Of a stretch of 64,000 bases of DNA, positions 18,182 to 26,074 are shown one piece after another. The DNA lies in assembly GCF_013141695.1 (NCBI RefSeq), contig NZ_WHNY01000006.1:114810-178809 (forward strand). Direction: 5' to 3'. The DNA comes from Paenibacillus plantarum (GTDB lineage Bacteria > Bacillota > Bacilli > Paenibacillales > NBRC-103111). Positions within the stretch are counted from its first letter, which is position 1. The number at the start of each line of letters is the position of its first letter. Under the pieces are notes generated by a model. It saw nothing but the letters and a program-made list of their open reading frames with translations, did not search any database and was not told the DNA's origin. The translations under genes were made by a program, and so were the position numbers.

Positions 18182-19108
18182 CTAACTAGTTAATTCAGAA
18201 GGTGCTGTTGTTGCGCTTTTCCGATAAAATCGTTTGAACTTCGCTGGCAATGCATGCGTTGATCCTAAGCGAATAAGAAGATCCGTCAATTTAACGGTTC
18301 CATAAGCGAATAACATGCCTGCGATCACATCGATCACCCAATGAATTTGCAAATACAGCGTCGAAAATATAATAGCCGAACAATACGTGACCATCATGTA
18401 TTTGAAGATGCGATCCTTCTCCCGCAATGCAAGCAGCAGCATTGCAAACGAAATGGACGTATGCATACTAGGAAAGCAATTCATAACGGCTACTAATAAG
18501 GAGTTTTCATCCGCAAACACACGATGAAGTAAATCAGGCTGCTTATTTACATACCATACTTCATGAAGCAGAATCAAATTATAAAAAGGCAAAATAAGCG
18601 GGAATTGCAGCATATGTCCTGAAAGCGCGTAAGACAACATTTTTTTGATACTACGCGTCCAGAAGCTGCGAACAATACAAATCCAAAGTGAAAGCACAAA
18701 ACCATAGTTGTACACCCATACCATTGCTCTATCCAAAAATGGCGTTGAAATCCACCTTGCCCATCCCCCCGTATTCAACGGGATCGCGTTCATGTAGCTA
18801 TCCCAGCGCCAGGGATGTCGATTATTTTCAAACATCCAGTTCGCAATTTTCCACCAAAATCCATTGCCTGTCCCATAAAAATAATAAAATACACCTAATA
18901 GTGGAATGCCTATAAGAAAAAAGCGTTTCCAATCTACATCGATCTGATCCTTCCGTACGCCTAATAAGCAGATACACAGTAATATCCAACATTCTTTACT
19001 CCAATTACCCACCGTACCAATTTGCCAAATCAAGAAAATAGAAGCAATTATACCGAACATTGTCCAATCCAGTGACTTTATAAGCTCATTCAACTTCAAT
19101 TTAATCAA
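18182..19108 (-). CDS. PAP2-family membrane phosphatase (Aur1/Ipt1-like)
   Basis: About 308 aa with roughly six hydrophobic segments. CFPSMHTSISFAM and LQIHWVIDVIAGM match the second and third PAP2 motifs, with catalytic His residues in SMH and HW-ID. The first motif is not clear, as in the PAP2-like inositol-phosphotransferase subgroup. Likely acts on lipid phosphates in the membrane; the substrate is unknown. Start is a TTG at 19108, 7 nt after AGGGGG. It occupies the place of mtrA/folE between hbs and mtrB. Confidence 0.82.
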   Translation of the reverse strand: MIKLKLNELIKSLDWTMFGIIASIFLIWQIGTVGNWSKECWILLCICLLGVRKDQIDVDWKRFFLIGIPLLGVFYYFYGTGNGFWWKIANWMFENNRHPWRWDSYMNAIPLNTGGWARWISTPFLDRAMVWVYNYGFVLSLWICIVRSFWTRSIKKMLSYALSGHMLQFPLILPFYNLILLHEVWYVNKQPDLLHRVFADENSLLVAVMNCFPSMHTSISFAMLLLALREKDRIFKYMMVTYCSAIIFSTLYLQIHWVIDVIAGMLFAYGTVKLTDLLIRLGSTHALPAKFKRFYRKSATTAPSELTS

Positions 19109-19179
19109 CCTTGTACCCCCTACGTAATCCAAGAGATTCCATCATATGAATGCTAATTCGGTTGGTTTCTTGGCATTAG

Positions 19180-19204
19180 AAAAAGACATCGAACACCGAT
19201 GTCT
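19180..19204 (-). terminator. Terminator after tRNA-Pro
   Basis: AGACATCG/CGATGTCT 8-bp stem with a 5-nt loop and TTTTT on the minus strand, just downstream of the tRNA 3' end. Confidence 0.85.
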
Positions 19205-19213
19205 CTGTCATAA

Positions 19214-19287
19214 TCGGAGTAACACGATTCGAACGTGCGACCTCACCCACCCCAAGGGTGCGCGCTACCAGGCTGCGCCATACCCCG
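19214..19287 (-). tRNA. tRNA-Pro (anticodon GGG)
   Basis: 74 nt with a full cloverleaf. Acceptor CGGGGTA pairs with TACTCCG (one G-T pair). The D arm contains GCGCAGCCTGGTAGCGC. The anticodon stem CACCC/GGGTG holds loop TTGGGGT, giving anticodon GGG. The T arm has TTCGAAT. The discriminator base is A and CCA is not encoded. It stands alone, followed at once by a terminator. Confidence 0.95.
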
Positions 19288-19369
19288 TCATGTTTACAGC
19301 CAATAATAACGCATTCACTTTTGTTAGTATAGTAGGAGAATTTCAAATTGTAAAGCCATTTTCAGGCAA

Positions 19370-19411
19370 AACAAATAAAGCCGTTACCCGCATTTCGCGG
19401 CCACGGCTTTA
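19370..19411 (-). terminator. Terminator after the HU gene
   Basis: AAAGCCGT/ACGGCTTT with an inner CCGC/GCGG stem, about 37 nt downstream of the HU stop on the minus strand. Confidence 0.75.
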
Positions 19412-19448
19412 TAATTATGTAACGTTCAATCCTATGTATAAATACAAA

Positions 19449-19721
19449 TTATTGAATGCCATCTTTAAGTGCTTTACCAGGTTTGAAAGCTGGGATTTTG
19501 CTAGCTGGGATATCAATTTCTCCACCAGTCTGTGGATTGCGTCCTTTACGAGCAGAACGTTCACGAACTTCGAAGTTACCAAATCCAACCAATTGTACTT
19601 TATCTCCACCTTGCAATGCTTCAGAAATTGCATCAAAAACAGCATCTACTGCTTTCGTTGCGTCTTTCTTGGAAAGCTCAGATGTTTCCGCAACTTTGTT
19701 GATCAATTCAGATTTATTCAT
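19449..19721 (-). CDS. hbs: DNA-binding protein HU
   Basis: Histone-like dimer that bends and compacts DNA. 90 aa, exact family length. [20 protein letters not shown] is the DNA-binding arm region, followed by [16 protein letters not shown]. The true start is ATG 19721, with GGGGAGG upstream; the frame is open further upstream but carries no homology there. Order spoIVA-hbs is as in B. subtilis. Its own promoter and terminator suggest a monocistronic, highly expressed gene. Confidence 0.97.
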   Translation of the reverse strand: MNKSELINKVAETSELSKKDATKAVDAVFDAISEALQGGDKVQLVGFGNFEVRERSARKGRNPQTGGEIDIPASKIPAFKPGKALKDGIQ

Positions 19722-19857
19722 GCCATTCACCTCCCCCCAAAATTTCTCACTACCGTTACTTCCTGTTTTCACCGTTTTCCTAGAAATTATACATAAACTT
19801 CTGAAAAATCGTTGATTTTCTAAGCAAAATGAACTTTGAAAGCAGACGAATAAATTC

Positions 19858-19886
19858 ATAGTAATACACTCAGGGAGCAATTTCAA
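19858..19886 (-). promoter_or_regulatory. Candidate SigA promoter of the HU gene
   Basis: Minus strand TTGAAA (19881-19886), 17 nt, TACTAT (19858-19863). About 135 nt of untranslated leader would follow. A second TATAAT nearer the gene (around 19786) lacks a good -35. Confidence 0.5.
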
Positions 19887-19927
19887 GTATCTATTTCCAT
19901 TTTATGTGGGACTTTCCGCTATCAAAC

Positions 19928-19959
19928 GACAAAAAACACCCTTTCGGATGTTTTTTGTC
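19928..19959 (-). terminator. Terminator after spoIVA
   Basis: GACAAAAAACA with TGTTTTTTGTC, plus CC/GG around a GAAA loop, 9 nt after the spoIVA stop. A and T runs on the two arms would allow use in both directions. Confidence 0.7.
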
Positions 19960-19968
19960 CACATTTTC

Positions 19969-21447
19969 TTACAAAATAATGGCGATTAAGCCTCCAGAGC
20001 CTTCGTTAATAATACGTCCAAGCGTTTCTTGAAGTTTGTATCTTGCATTGTCTGGCATTTGGGCAAGCTTGCCTTGTATGCCTTCTCGCACAATCGAGTG
20101 CAGTGATCTTCCGAAAATATCGGACTCCCAAATCTTGAGCGGATTATCCTCAAAATCCTGCATGAGATAACGTACCAGCTCTTCACTTTGCTTCTCAGTA
20201 CCGATAATCGGTGAGAACTCGGATTCTACATCCACTCGAATCATATGAATCGAAGGCGCAGTAGCTCTTAGACGTACGCCGAATCTGGAGCCTTGACGGA
20301 TTAACTCAGGCTCATCTAACGCCATCTCAGCAAGTGTAGGAGGAGCTATCCCATACCCGGTTGTTTTGACCATCTCAAGAGCCTCAGCGAATTGATCATA
20401 TTCCCTTTTCGCATGTGTGAAATCCTGCATAAGCTGGAGAAGGTGATCCTTCCCGCGAATCTCAACACCAACGACTTCGACGAGAATGCGATCGTAGAGT
20501 TCATCTGGTGCAAAGAGGTCAATTTCAGCTACACCTTGCCCCATATTCAGCCCTGCTAAGGCAGCCTTGTCGATAAACTCATATTCAGCAAATTGACTGA
20601 CAACACGATCAACATCGCGTAAGCGTCTGATATCCTGTACCGTATCGCGAACCGATGCTTCGAACTGTGTCCGCAGCCAATGATTCTCATCTAGAACCAT
20701 AACCCAGCTAGGCAAGTTTACATTCACTTCATGAACCGGGAACTCATACAGGACTTCACGAAGCACGGAGACCATTTCTTCTTCTCCAGCGCTAGCTACA
20801 CTCATTGTTACAACTGGAACGTCATAGCGGCTTTGCAGCTCGCTGCGCAGCTCAAGTGCAGGCTCACTGTTAGGCTTCTGAGAATTAATGATCACAATGA
20901 ACGGCTTTCCAACCTCTTTGAGTTCATTAATAACTCTTTCCTCTGCCAATACATAGGATGACCGCGGGATATCCGAGATCGTGCCATCTGTCGTAACCAC
21001 AACACCCAATGTGGAGTGCTCTTGAATGACTTTCCTTGTTCCGATCTCAGCCGCCTCCTGAAAAGGAATAGGCTCATCGAACCATGGTGTATTGATCATC
21101 CGAGGTCCGTTCTCGTCTTCATAGCCTTTGGCGCCATCGACTGCATATCCGACACAATCAACAAGGCGAACGTTTACGTTCAACCCTTCGGCCACAGAAA
21201 TTTGAACCGCCGTATTCGGTACGAATTTCGGCTCCGTTGTCATAATCGTGCGGCCAGCAGCGCTCTGCGGGAGTTCATCGGTAGCCCGGATCCTATCCGC
21301 TTCGCTTTGAATGTTCGGAAGCACTACAGATTCCACAAAACGCTTAATAAAGGTTGATTTCCCTGTCCGGACTGCGCCGACAACCCCCAGGTAAATGTCC
21401 CCTCCCGTTCGTTCTGCAATGTCCTTAAAGATATCCACTTTCTCCAA
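19969..21447 (-). CDS. spoIVA: Stage IV sporulation protein A
   Basis: ATPase that polymerises on the forespore outer membrane and forms the basement layer on which the spore coat assembles. 492 aa from TTG 21447, the same length as the B. subtilis protein. The Walker A motif GAVRTGKST is near residue 18, and SAAGRTIMTTEP and LVDCVGY follow. The C-terminal end GSGGLIAIIL is the conserved SpoVM-contact region. The longer upstream frame is rejected because GGAGGG lies 6 nt before the TTG and homology starts there. A SigE-like promoter precedes it. Confidence 0.97.
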   Translation of the reverse strand: MEKVDIFKDIAERTGGDIYLGVVGAVRTGKSTFIKRFVESVVLPNIQSEADRIRATDELPQSAAGRTIMTTEPKFVPNTAVQISVAEGLNVNVRLVDCVGYAVDGAKGYEDENGPRMINTPWFDEPIPFQEAAEIGTRKVIQEHSTLGVVVTTDGTISDIPRSSYVLAEERVINELKEVGKPFIVIINSQKPNSEPALELRSELQSRYDVPVVTMSVASAGEEEMVSVLREVLYEFPVHEVNVNLPSWVMVLDENHWLRTQFEASVRDTVQDIRRLRDVDRVVSQFAEYEFIDKAALAGLNMGQGVAEIDLFAPDELYDRILVEVVGVEIRGKDHLLQLMQDFTHAKREYDQFAEALEMVKTTGYGIAPPTLAEMALDEPELIRQGSRFGVRLRATAPSIHMIRVDVESEFSPIIGTEKQSEELVRYLMQDFEDNPLKIWESDIFGRSLHSIVREGIQGKLAQMPDNARYKLQETLGRIINEGSGGLIAIIL

Positions 21448-21531
21448 GAGAATCCCTCCTACAGTTTGGTCGTCAACTGACTCTAGTGACGGTAACAATT
21501 GACTACTCGTACATTCATTTGGACTAGTAAA

Positions 21532-21559
21532 AATATATGTACTTTCGATAGAAATATGA
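21532..21559 (-). promoter_or_regulatory. SigE-type promoter of spoIVA
   Basis: Minus strand TCATATT (21553-21559), 13-nt spacer, CATATATT (21532-21539), close to the known mother-cell SigE consensus. The predicted start is about 80 nt upstream of the spoIVA TTG. spoIVA is SigE-dependent in B. subtilis. Confidence 0.65.
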
Positions 21560-21656
21560 TAGATGCGTTCCAACTTTTTTTCGCTCATATTTTATGAAGC
21601 ACATACGGCTTTCGAAAGAATATATGATCAGTCGGTTCCGCTTATTCTATAAAGAC

Positions 21657-21687
21657 AAAAAAACCTCTTCCACATGGGTAAGAGGTT
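21657..21687 (-). terminator. Terminator after the YphF-like gene
   Basis: AACCTCTT/AAGAGGTT stem with inner CC/GG and seven T on the minus strand, 9 nt after the stop. Confidence 0.85.
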
Positions 21688-21696
21688 CGCTTAAAT

Positions 21697-22440
21697 TTAG
21701 TTATGTGGCATAGGTTGATTATCTTTCCAAACATAGGAAACGCTCCGAATCGGCACGAAGTAGGATTTATCTACGAGAATTTGCCTCAAATCTTGATCCG
21801 GTTTCAAGGAACCCTCTAAAACATTATTCTTAATGAACGTGTTGATATCCATCGCATAATCAATGGATACTTCTCCCGTTTGCTTATTTAGAATGTACGT
21901 AATGGCATTTTTCCGATTATACACGGATTTAATATCAGGTTCTTTCATCCCTATCAACTTGAAATCTACATAGGCAAAGGCTTCATTCATGGCGACCCCT
22001 TGCGGCATATTGCCGCCATGCTTCGCTATGTAATCATTCACTTTCTTCTGCACATCTTCCACACTTTGATAGGCAGACAGATCCATTAGCTTCACAGTAG
22101 GCTTCGTTTCGGCATCAACGAGTACGTAGATGAAGACACCACCACTTTCAAATGCGTTCGCTGGGACCGTACTGAGCAGATTCGTTTTTTTAAGTTTAGG
22201 AAAATCGATCACATACTTCTCATAGAGTGGTGTCGTCATCTCGCTATTCTTAATGGGAAGTACACCCGTTTTTTCATGATAACTATCTACTGCTTGTTGC
22301 ACCACAGTAATAAATTCGGCAGGATTAATTTGATTCTCTTTCCGTAGCTCTTGTGGATATGCGCAGCCTGTAAGCAAAATAACCAAGATAAGTGCCAAAA
22401 GCAAGCTTCGACCTTGGGTTCGTTGTCGTTTTACTTTCAC
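21697..22440 (-). CDS. yphF: YphF-like lipoprotein
   Basis: 247 aa. A basic N-terminus and hydrophobic core end in the lipobox LLTGC (Cys about residue 26), so it should be a lipid-anchored extracellular protein. The mature part has no motif I can assign. B. subtilis has the lipoprotein gene yphF beside spoIVA, and the length is similar; the symbol rests on that synteny more than on sequence. Its role in sporulation is unproven here. Confidence 0.72.
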   Translation of the reverse strand: MKVKRQRTQGRSLLLALILVILLTGCAYPQELRKENQINPAEFITVVQQAVDSYHEKTGVLPIKNSEMTTPLYEKYVIDFPKLKKTNLLSTVPANAFESGGVFIYVLVDAETKPTVKLMDLSAYQSVEDVQKKVNDYIAKHGGNMPQGVAMNEAFAYVDFKLIGMKEPDIKSVYNRKNAITYILNKQTGEVSIDYAMDINTFIKNNVLEGSLKPDQDLRQILVDKSYFVPIRSVSYVWKDNQPMPHN

Positions 22441-22461
22441 TATTCAACCATCCTATCTTGT

Positions 22462-22809
22462 CTAAATGAAATCGTCATCCTCCGCTTGTCTAGCTAGCTG
22501 TGCTCGAATTGCTGCCTTTAAGGGATCCTCCGGTATGTTTACTTCCACATTACCCGTTACTCGCGCTTGGCATGCAAGACGAACCCCCTCATCAGCTAGG
22601 GAGCCAAGCTTTAAGCGTTCATTCGTATTCAGAGGGGCAAGACCACTTTGGTCGCCTACCTTTACTTTACACATTAAACAGGCAGCCTTAGCTCCGCAAC
22701 GCGTTCTAATATGAACTTTGGCTTTGTTACCTGCGTCCAACAATGTTGTGCCGGGTCTTACTTTAATTTTTTTATTGTCTGGCCAAAAATGAACATCAAA
22801 CACACTCAT
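22462..22809 (-). CDS. 2Fe-2S ferredoxin-like protein
   Basis: About 115 aa, plant/adrenodoxin-type ferredoxin fold. CGAKAACLMC (C-x5-C-x2-C) and a fourth Cys in RLACQARV, about 35 residues on, make a complete 2Fe-2S ligand set. The ATG at 22809 follows GGTGA; a TTG six codons upstream would overlap the previous gene. It forms a group with a nucleotidyltransferase-like gene and a second ferredoxin. Electron partners are not identifiable here. Confidence 0.85.
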   Translation of the reverse strand: MSVFDVHFWPDNKKIKVRPGTTLLDAGNKAKVHIRTRCGAKAACLMCKVKVGDQSGLAPLNTNERLKLGSLADEGVRLACQARVTGNVEVNIPEDPLKAAIRAQLARQAEDDDFI

Positions 22810-22814
22810 AAGCG

Positions 22815-23405
22815 TCACCGTTTCCAATCTAGCAATTCGTTCATCTTTACATGAAATTCATGACCCCATTGATTACGGTTCATTAAATCACGCAAAGCCT
22901 GCATATGTTTGTCGGGATGATCTTGCATCATTCTGAGAATCGGTTCATAGCGATCAGGACGATTTCGAAGTACATTAAAGAGAAACTCATGCGCTAAGGG
23001 CATCACAGGAACCGCCCACGTCTCCATGGAGGCAGGACTATAATAGTTCTCAGACAAGTAATTGACTTCAACTTGATACAAAGATCCCAGTGCCTTTACT
23101 TTAAAATCACCAACAACCTCAACGATATGTCCATCAATCCTATAATGACTCAGCATCGAAGCATATATAGGAGTTTCACTAAATTCAGGGTTATCCATCG
23201 CGTAAGGCTGCAGCAACTGATGTACCGTGTGAACATCCTCCAGATCGATATAAATATCCAAATCTCTGGGAGTTCTTCCAATATCGACGTTATGCATGAG
23301 TAAGCCACAGCTTCCGCCAATTAGCCATTGCACGTTATGGGCTTGCTGTAACCGAGTATGAATAGTCGAAATCGACGGGAGTAGTGGCTCCAGCAGTTTC
23401 ATCAT
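22815..23405 (-). CDS. Nucleotidyltransferase-like protein
   Basis: About 196 aa. LIGGSCGLLMH (residues about 30-40) followed by GRTPRDLDIYIDLED matches the minimal nucleotidyltransferase fold: a GGS helix and D-x-D metal ligands in DLDI. Such proteins add nucleotides to drugs, proteins or RNA, and the substrate here cannot be told. It lies between two ferredoxin genes with gaps of 5 and 25 nt. The ATG at 23405 has GGTG spaced 5 nt; a GTG two codons upstream sits on the ribosome site. Confidence 0.68.
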   Translation of the reverse strand: MMKLLEPLLPSISTIHTRLQQAHNVQWLIGGSCGLLMHNVDIGRTPRDLDIYIDLEDVHTVHQLLQPYAMDNPEFSETPIYASMLSHYRIDGHIVEVVGDFKVKALGSLYQVEVNYLSENYYSPASMETWAVPVMPLAHEFLFNVLRNRPDRYEPILRMMQDHPDKHMQALRDLMNRNQWGHEFHVKMNELLDWKR

Positions 23406-23430
23406 GCCCACACCTTTCAGGCAGTAATTT

Positions 23431-23724
23431 TTAAAAATAAGGCTTGTGCGTAACGGAAATCGTTCCTACTTCCTTTACTACGCATTGACAGGCTAGACGG
23501 TAGCCTTGTGCAAGCTCCTCTGGCTCTAGTCGATCTTCTTCCGCTTCGGAAGCCTCTGCGAGCAGCTCGCGACCCTCTGCAACGTAACAGCGACATCTCG
23601 CGCAGGTTCCTCGTGTACACGAAAATCCCCAATCCACATCTGCCTTCAATGCATGATCCAGAATGGTTAATCCCGTCTCGGGCGTTAGTTTTATCTGCGT
23701 CTTGCGTGTTTTCAATTCTAACAT
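23431..23724 (-). CDS. Second 2Fe-2S ferredoxin
   Basis: 97 aa. The cluster ligands are CTRGTCARC (C-x4-C-x2-C) near residue 36 and a fourth Cys in LACQCVV near residue 80. An acidic stretch (EASEAEEDRLEPEE) between them is typical of ferredoxins that dock to partner enzymes. The GGAGGGG ribosome site is strong. It is distinct from the other ferredoxin (x4 versus x5 spacing), so the pair is not a recent tandem duplication. Confidence 0.87.
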   Translation of the reverse strand: MLELKTRKTQIKLTPETGLTILDHALKADVDWGFSCTRGTCARCRCYVAEGRELLAEASEAEEDRLEPEELAQGYRLACQCVVKEVGTISVTHKPYF

Positions 23725-23745
23725 GATGATTTCCCCTCCGGTTGG

Positions 23746-23925
23746 TTAAAACAAAGAAGATAACATAAAAAGTAAAATAGGAATAAACATTAAAAAAGCA
23801 ATGAATGACAACACTCCGCGCCATACGCCAGATGTTCTTGTACGTGCATACGAGATCAGGAATGACGCAACAACCATCAGTCCCATGGCCACAAATGAGG
23901 CCCACATTTTGTCTAAAGATGACAT
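23746..23925 (-). CDS. Small membrane protein, DUF2768/YphE-like (59 aa)
   Basis: A 59-codon ORF with AAGGAGT placed well before the ATG. Two hydrophobic helices (FVAMGLMVVASFLISYA and FIAFLMFIPILLFML) are joined by a short basic Arg/Thr-rich loop. The N-terminal segment, the two-helix layout and the place between spoIVA and gpsA fit the DUF2768 family, known in B. subtilis as yphE. Function unknown. A longer 200-codon frame that crosses this gene is a shadow. Confidence 0.75.
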   Translation of the reverse strand: MSSLDKMWASFVAMGLMVVASFLISYARTRTSGVWRGVLSFIAFLMFIPILLFMLSSLF

Positions 23926-23988
23926 ATGATAAACTCCTTATGTAAAAATCGTGAAAATGAAACACATGTAAGTATAGCACAGAATGAG

Positions 23989-24023
23989 AAAAAAGCATAA
24001 AGGGGATGAACCCCTTCATGCTT
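23989..24023 (-). terminator. Terminator after spoVIF
   Basis: AAGCATgAAGGGG/CCCCTTtATGCTT stem with a TTCAT loop and TTTTTT on the minus strand, starting directly at the stop codon. Confidence 0.88.
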
Positions 24024-24305
24024 CTATTTCTTACCCATCATCATGCTCATTAATTGCTGCATGTTATTGGTATCAAGTTTACTGCTTTTCACGGCTTGAA
24101 CGATATCATTAATCGTTTCTTCAGACACCTTGACATTCACTAATCCAGAAACCTGTTTTATGAGAGCTCTTAATTGAACTTCACTCTGCATGGTAGAAGG
24201 TTTCACTCCACTTGCAATTTTTTCGATATCTTTAGCTGTTACGGATTTGCCCGTCTTCTTCTTGACCACACTTAATACGTCCTTCGACATATCTTTATTC
24301 GCCAA
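24024..24305 (-). CDS. spoVIF: Stage VI sporulation protein F-like
   Basis: 93 aa, soluble and helical. VLSVVKKKTGKSVTAKDI and LRALIKQVSGLVNVKVSEETI resemble SpoVIF (YjcC), which in B. subtilis is needed for assembly of SigK/GerE-dependent coat proteins. The start is TTG with AGGAGG 8-9 nt upstream. A SigK-like promoter precedes it and a strong terminator follows, so it looks like a single-gene unit expressed late in the mother cell. In B. subtilis the gene is elsewhere on the chromosome. Confidence 0.75.
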   Translation of the reverse strand: MANKDMSKDVLSVVKKKTGKSVTAKDIEKIASGVKPSTMQSEVQLRALIKQVSGLVNVKVSEETINDIVQAVKSSKLDTNNMQQLMSMMMGKK

Positions 24306-24351
24306 TTGTGCCGCCTCCTGTACCCTAAGCTATTGAGAAATCCTGATAGGG

Positions 24352-24379
24352 TATAGTATGAATGCGGAGAAGATCTGGT
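24352..24379 (-). promoter_or_regulatory. Candidate SigK promoter of spoVIF
   Basis: Minus strand AC, 17 nt, CATACTATA (24352-24360), fitting the AC-N16/17-CATANNNTA pattern of SigK promoters. The short -35 makes chance matches likely; support comes from the known late mother-cell expression of spoVIF. Confidence 0.45.
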
Positions 24380-24401
24380 GTAGGCTATCTCCAGCCTTTT
24401 C

Positions 24402-25427
24402 TCATCTTGTCAACGGTAATTCTTCCATTTCGTGTGTTCGCACACGTCCCATAAGATCACCTGCTGCAAGCTGTGGAGATTTCCCTTCAAATAAAACATT
24501 ATGTAATTCATTCGTAATCGGCATAGTGACCTCATAGCGTTTCGCCAGGTCATAGGCTGCTTTCGTCGTTTTCACGCCTTCCACAACCATGCCCATTTCC
24601 TTGAGCACATCTTCTAATAGAATCCCTTTGGCCAATTTGTTGCCTGCTCGCCAATTTCTACTATGTTTACTTGTACAGGTAGCGATCAAATCACCAATTC
24701 CAGCTAAACCAGCAAAGGTAAGCGGGTTAGCACCCATTGCAGTACCTAATCGCGTGATTTCCGCGAGCCCTCGAGTAACAAGTGCCGCTTTCGCATTATC
24801 ACCGAAATCTAAACCGTCTGTTAGCCCCGCGCCAAGTCCAATGATATTCTTCAGTGCGCCACCTACCTCAACACCTGTTACATCCGGATTCGTATACACA
24901 CGGAAATATCGAGTAATAAGCAAGTCTTGAGCAGCTTCAGCCGCTTGTAAATCCTGTGCAGCGACAACGACAGTGGTCGGCATTTTGCATATGACTTCTT
25001 CCGCATGACTGGGTCCGGAAAGGACCACAAATCGCTTCGGATCCATCTCTGGCAGCTCATCCGCAAGTACTTCTGTCATACGCTTGAGAGTCCCTGTTTC
25101 AAAACCCTTGGTCGCATGAATGATAAGCGTATCTTTCTTCAAAAATGGACGCATGCGTGAAGCAACCTCACGCATGCCTGAAGATGGAACCACCATAATA
25201 ATCGCATCCGCATCTTGTACGGCTTCTTGCAAAGAATGGGTCGCTATGATCGATGGAGATAGCGATATGTCTTTGAGAAAACGGCTATTCGTGTGTTTTT
25301 CATTAATTTCTACCACTTGTTCTTCATTACGAGACCATAGAAGGACTTCTTTCCCATTATCCGCCAATACCGAGGCGAGTGCCGTCCCCCAACTTCCAGC
25401 TACAAGGACCGATACTTTTTGTGTCAC
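24402..25427 (-). CDS. gpsA: NAD(P)H-dependent glycerol-3-phosphate dehydrogenase
   Basis: Reduces dihydroxyacetone phosphate to sn-glycerol 3-phosphate, the backbone of phospholipids. 341 aa. LSGPSHAEE, EVGGALKNIIGLGAG with catalytic Lys, and SRNWRAGN are typical. The nucleotide-binding loop reads VLVAGSWGTALA: the first glycine of the usual GxGxxG is Val. The rest of the active site is intact, so this is more likely a lineage variant than a defect. GTG start after GGAGGGG. Neighbours plsY and der match B. subtilis order apart from plsY. Confidence 0.96.
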   Translation of the reverse strand: MTQKVSVLVAGSWGTALASVLADNGKEVLLWSRNEEQVVEINEKHTNSRFLKDISLSPSIIATHSLQEAVQDADAIIMVVPSSGMREVASRMRPFLKKDTLIIHATKGFETGTLKRMTEVLADELPEMDPKRFVVLSGPSHAEEVICKMPTTVVVAAQDLQAAEAAQDLLITRYFRVYTNPDVTGVEVGGALKNIIGLGAGLTDGLDFGDNAKAALVTRGLAEITRLGTAMGANPLTFAGLAGIGDLIATCTSKHSRNWRAGNKLAKGILLEDVLKEMGMVVEGVKTTKAAYDLAKRYEVTMPITNELHNVLFEGKSPQLAAGDLMGRVRTHEMEELPLTR

Positions 25428-25458
25428 GGTTACCCCTCCTACGCGTAGTTGTTTTTCG

Positions 25459-26061
25459 TTAGGCTCTTTTCTGGCCCAGCTTGTTTTCTTTACCTTGAAT
25501 AAGTTTCACAATATTCGTCCGATGACGTAAGAACGCAAAAGCACATAGCAAAATGCTTATCCACAAAACAGGTAACGGCCGGTCCATCCCCCAAATAAGA
25601 AAAGGTAAGAGTGCTGTAAGAATAAGGGAGCCAAGCGATACGAATCGTGTGATAGCGATGATGGCGATTGCTGTTAAGCCTGCAATTAATGTAGGAACAA
25701 AACAAAGCGTTGCCATGACCCCAATGGTGGTTGCAATGCCTTTACCACCACGGAAGCCGAAGAACACAGGCCAATTATGCCCTACAATGGCTGCTAAACC
25801 ACACAAAACACGAATCCAGATGTCGTCAGGTCCCGGGGCAGCCCATACCCCCAGTAAGACAGCTACGACGCCTTTCAAAGCATCCAGCAGCAGGACGAGG
25901 ATTGCCGGCCCCTTCCCCAGAACGCGAAGCGTATTCGTTGCCCCCGCGTTCCCACTACCGTGCTTGCGGATATCAATTCCCTTAAACCATTTTCCGAATA
26001 AATAACTAAAGCTGATGGATCCTAGTAAATAGCCCACTACAATTGTTATTATCGAAAGCAA
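25459..26061 (-). CDS. plsY: Glycerol-3-phosphate acyltransferase PlsY
   Basis: Transfers acyl groups from acyl-phosphate to glycerol 3-phosphate, first step of phospholipid synthesis. 200 aa integral membrane protein with five hydrophobic segments. The three conserved loops are GSGNAGATNTLR, GHNWPVFFGFRGGKG and RHRTNI. It follows der by 13 nt and precedes gpsA, which makes its substrate, so the two steps are encoded together. Confidence 0.96.
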   Translation of the reverse strand: MLSIITIVVGYLLGSISFSYLFGKWFKGIDIRKHGSGNAGATNTLRVLGKGPAILVLLLDALKGVVAVLLGVWAAPGPDDIWIRVLCGLAAIVGHNWPVFFGFRGGKGIATTIGVMATLCFVPTLIAGLTAIAIIAITRFVSLGSLILTALLPFLIWGMDRPLPVLWISILLCAFAFLRHRTNIVKLIQGKENKLGQKRA

Positions 26062-26074
26062 TGTACAACATCTC

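Noticed and set aside
19146..19796. 216-codon plus-strand frame through tRNA-Pro and the HU gene
   Set aside because: Runs antisense to a complete tRNA and to HU; a shadow.
21448..21588. 47-codon N-terminal extension of spoIVA
   Set aside because: The SigE-like promoter and the ribosome site lie inside it, and homology begins at the TTG.
23417..24019. 200-codon minus frame spanning the second ferredoxin and DUF2768 genes
   Set aside because: Shadow frame; two better genes with ribosome sites occupy the same DNA.
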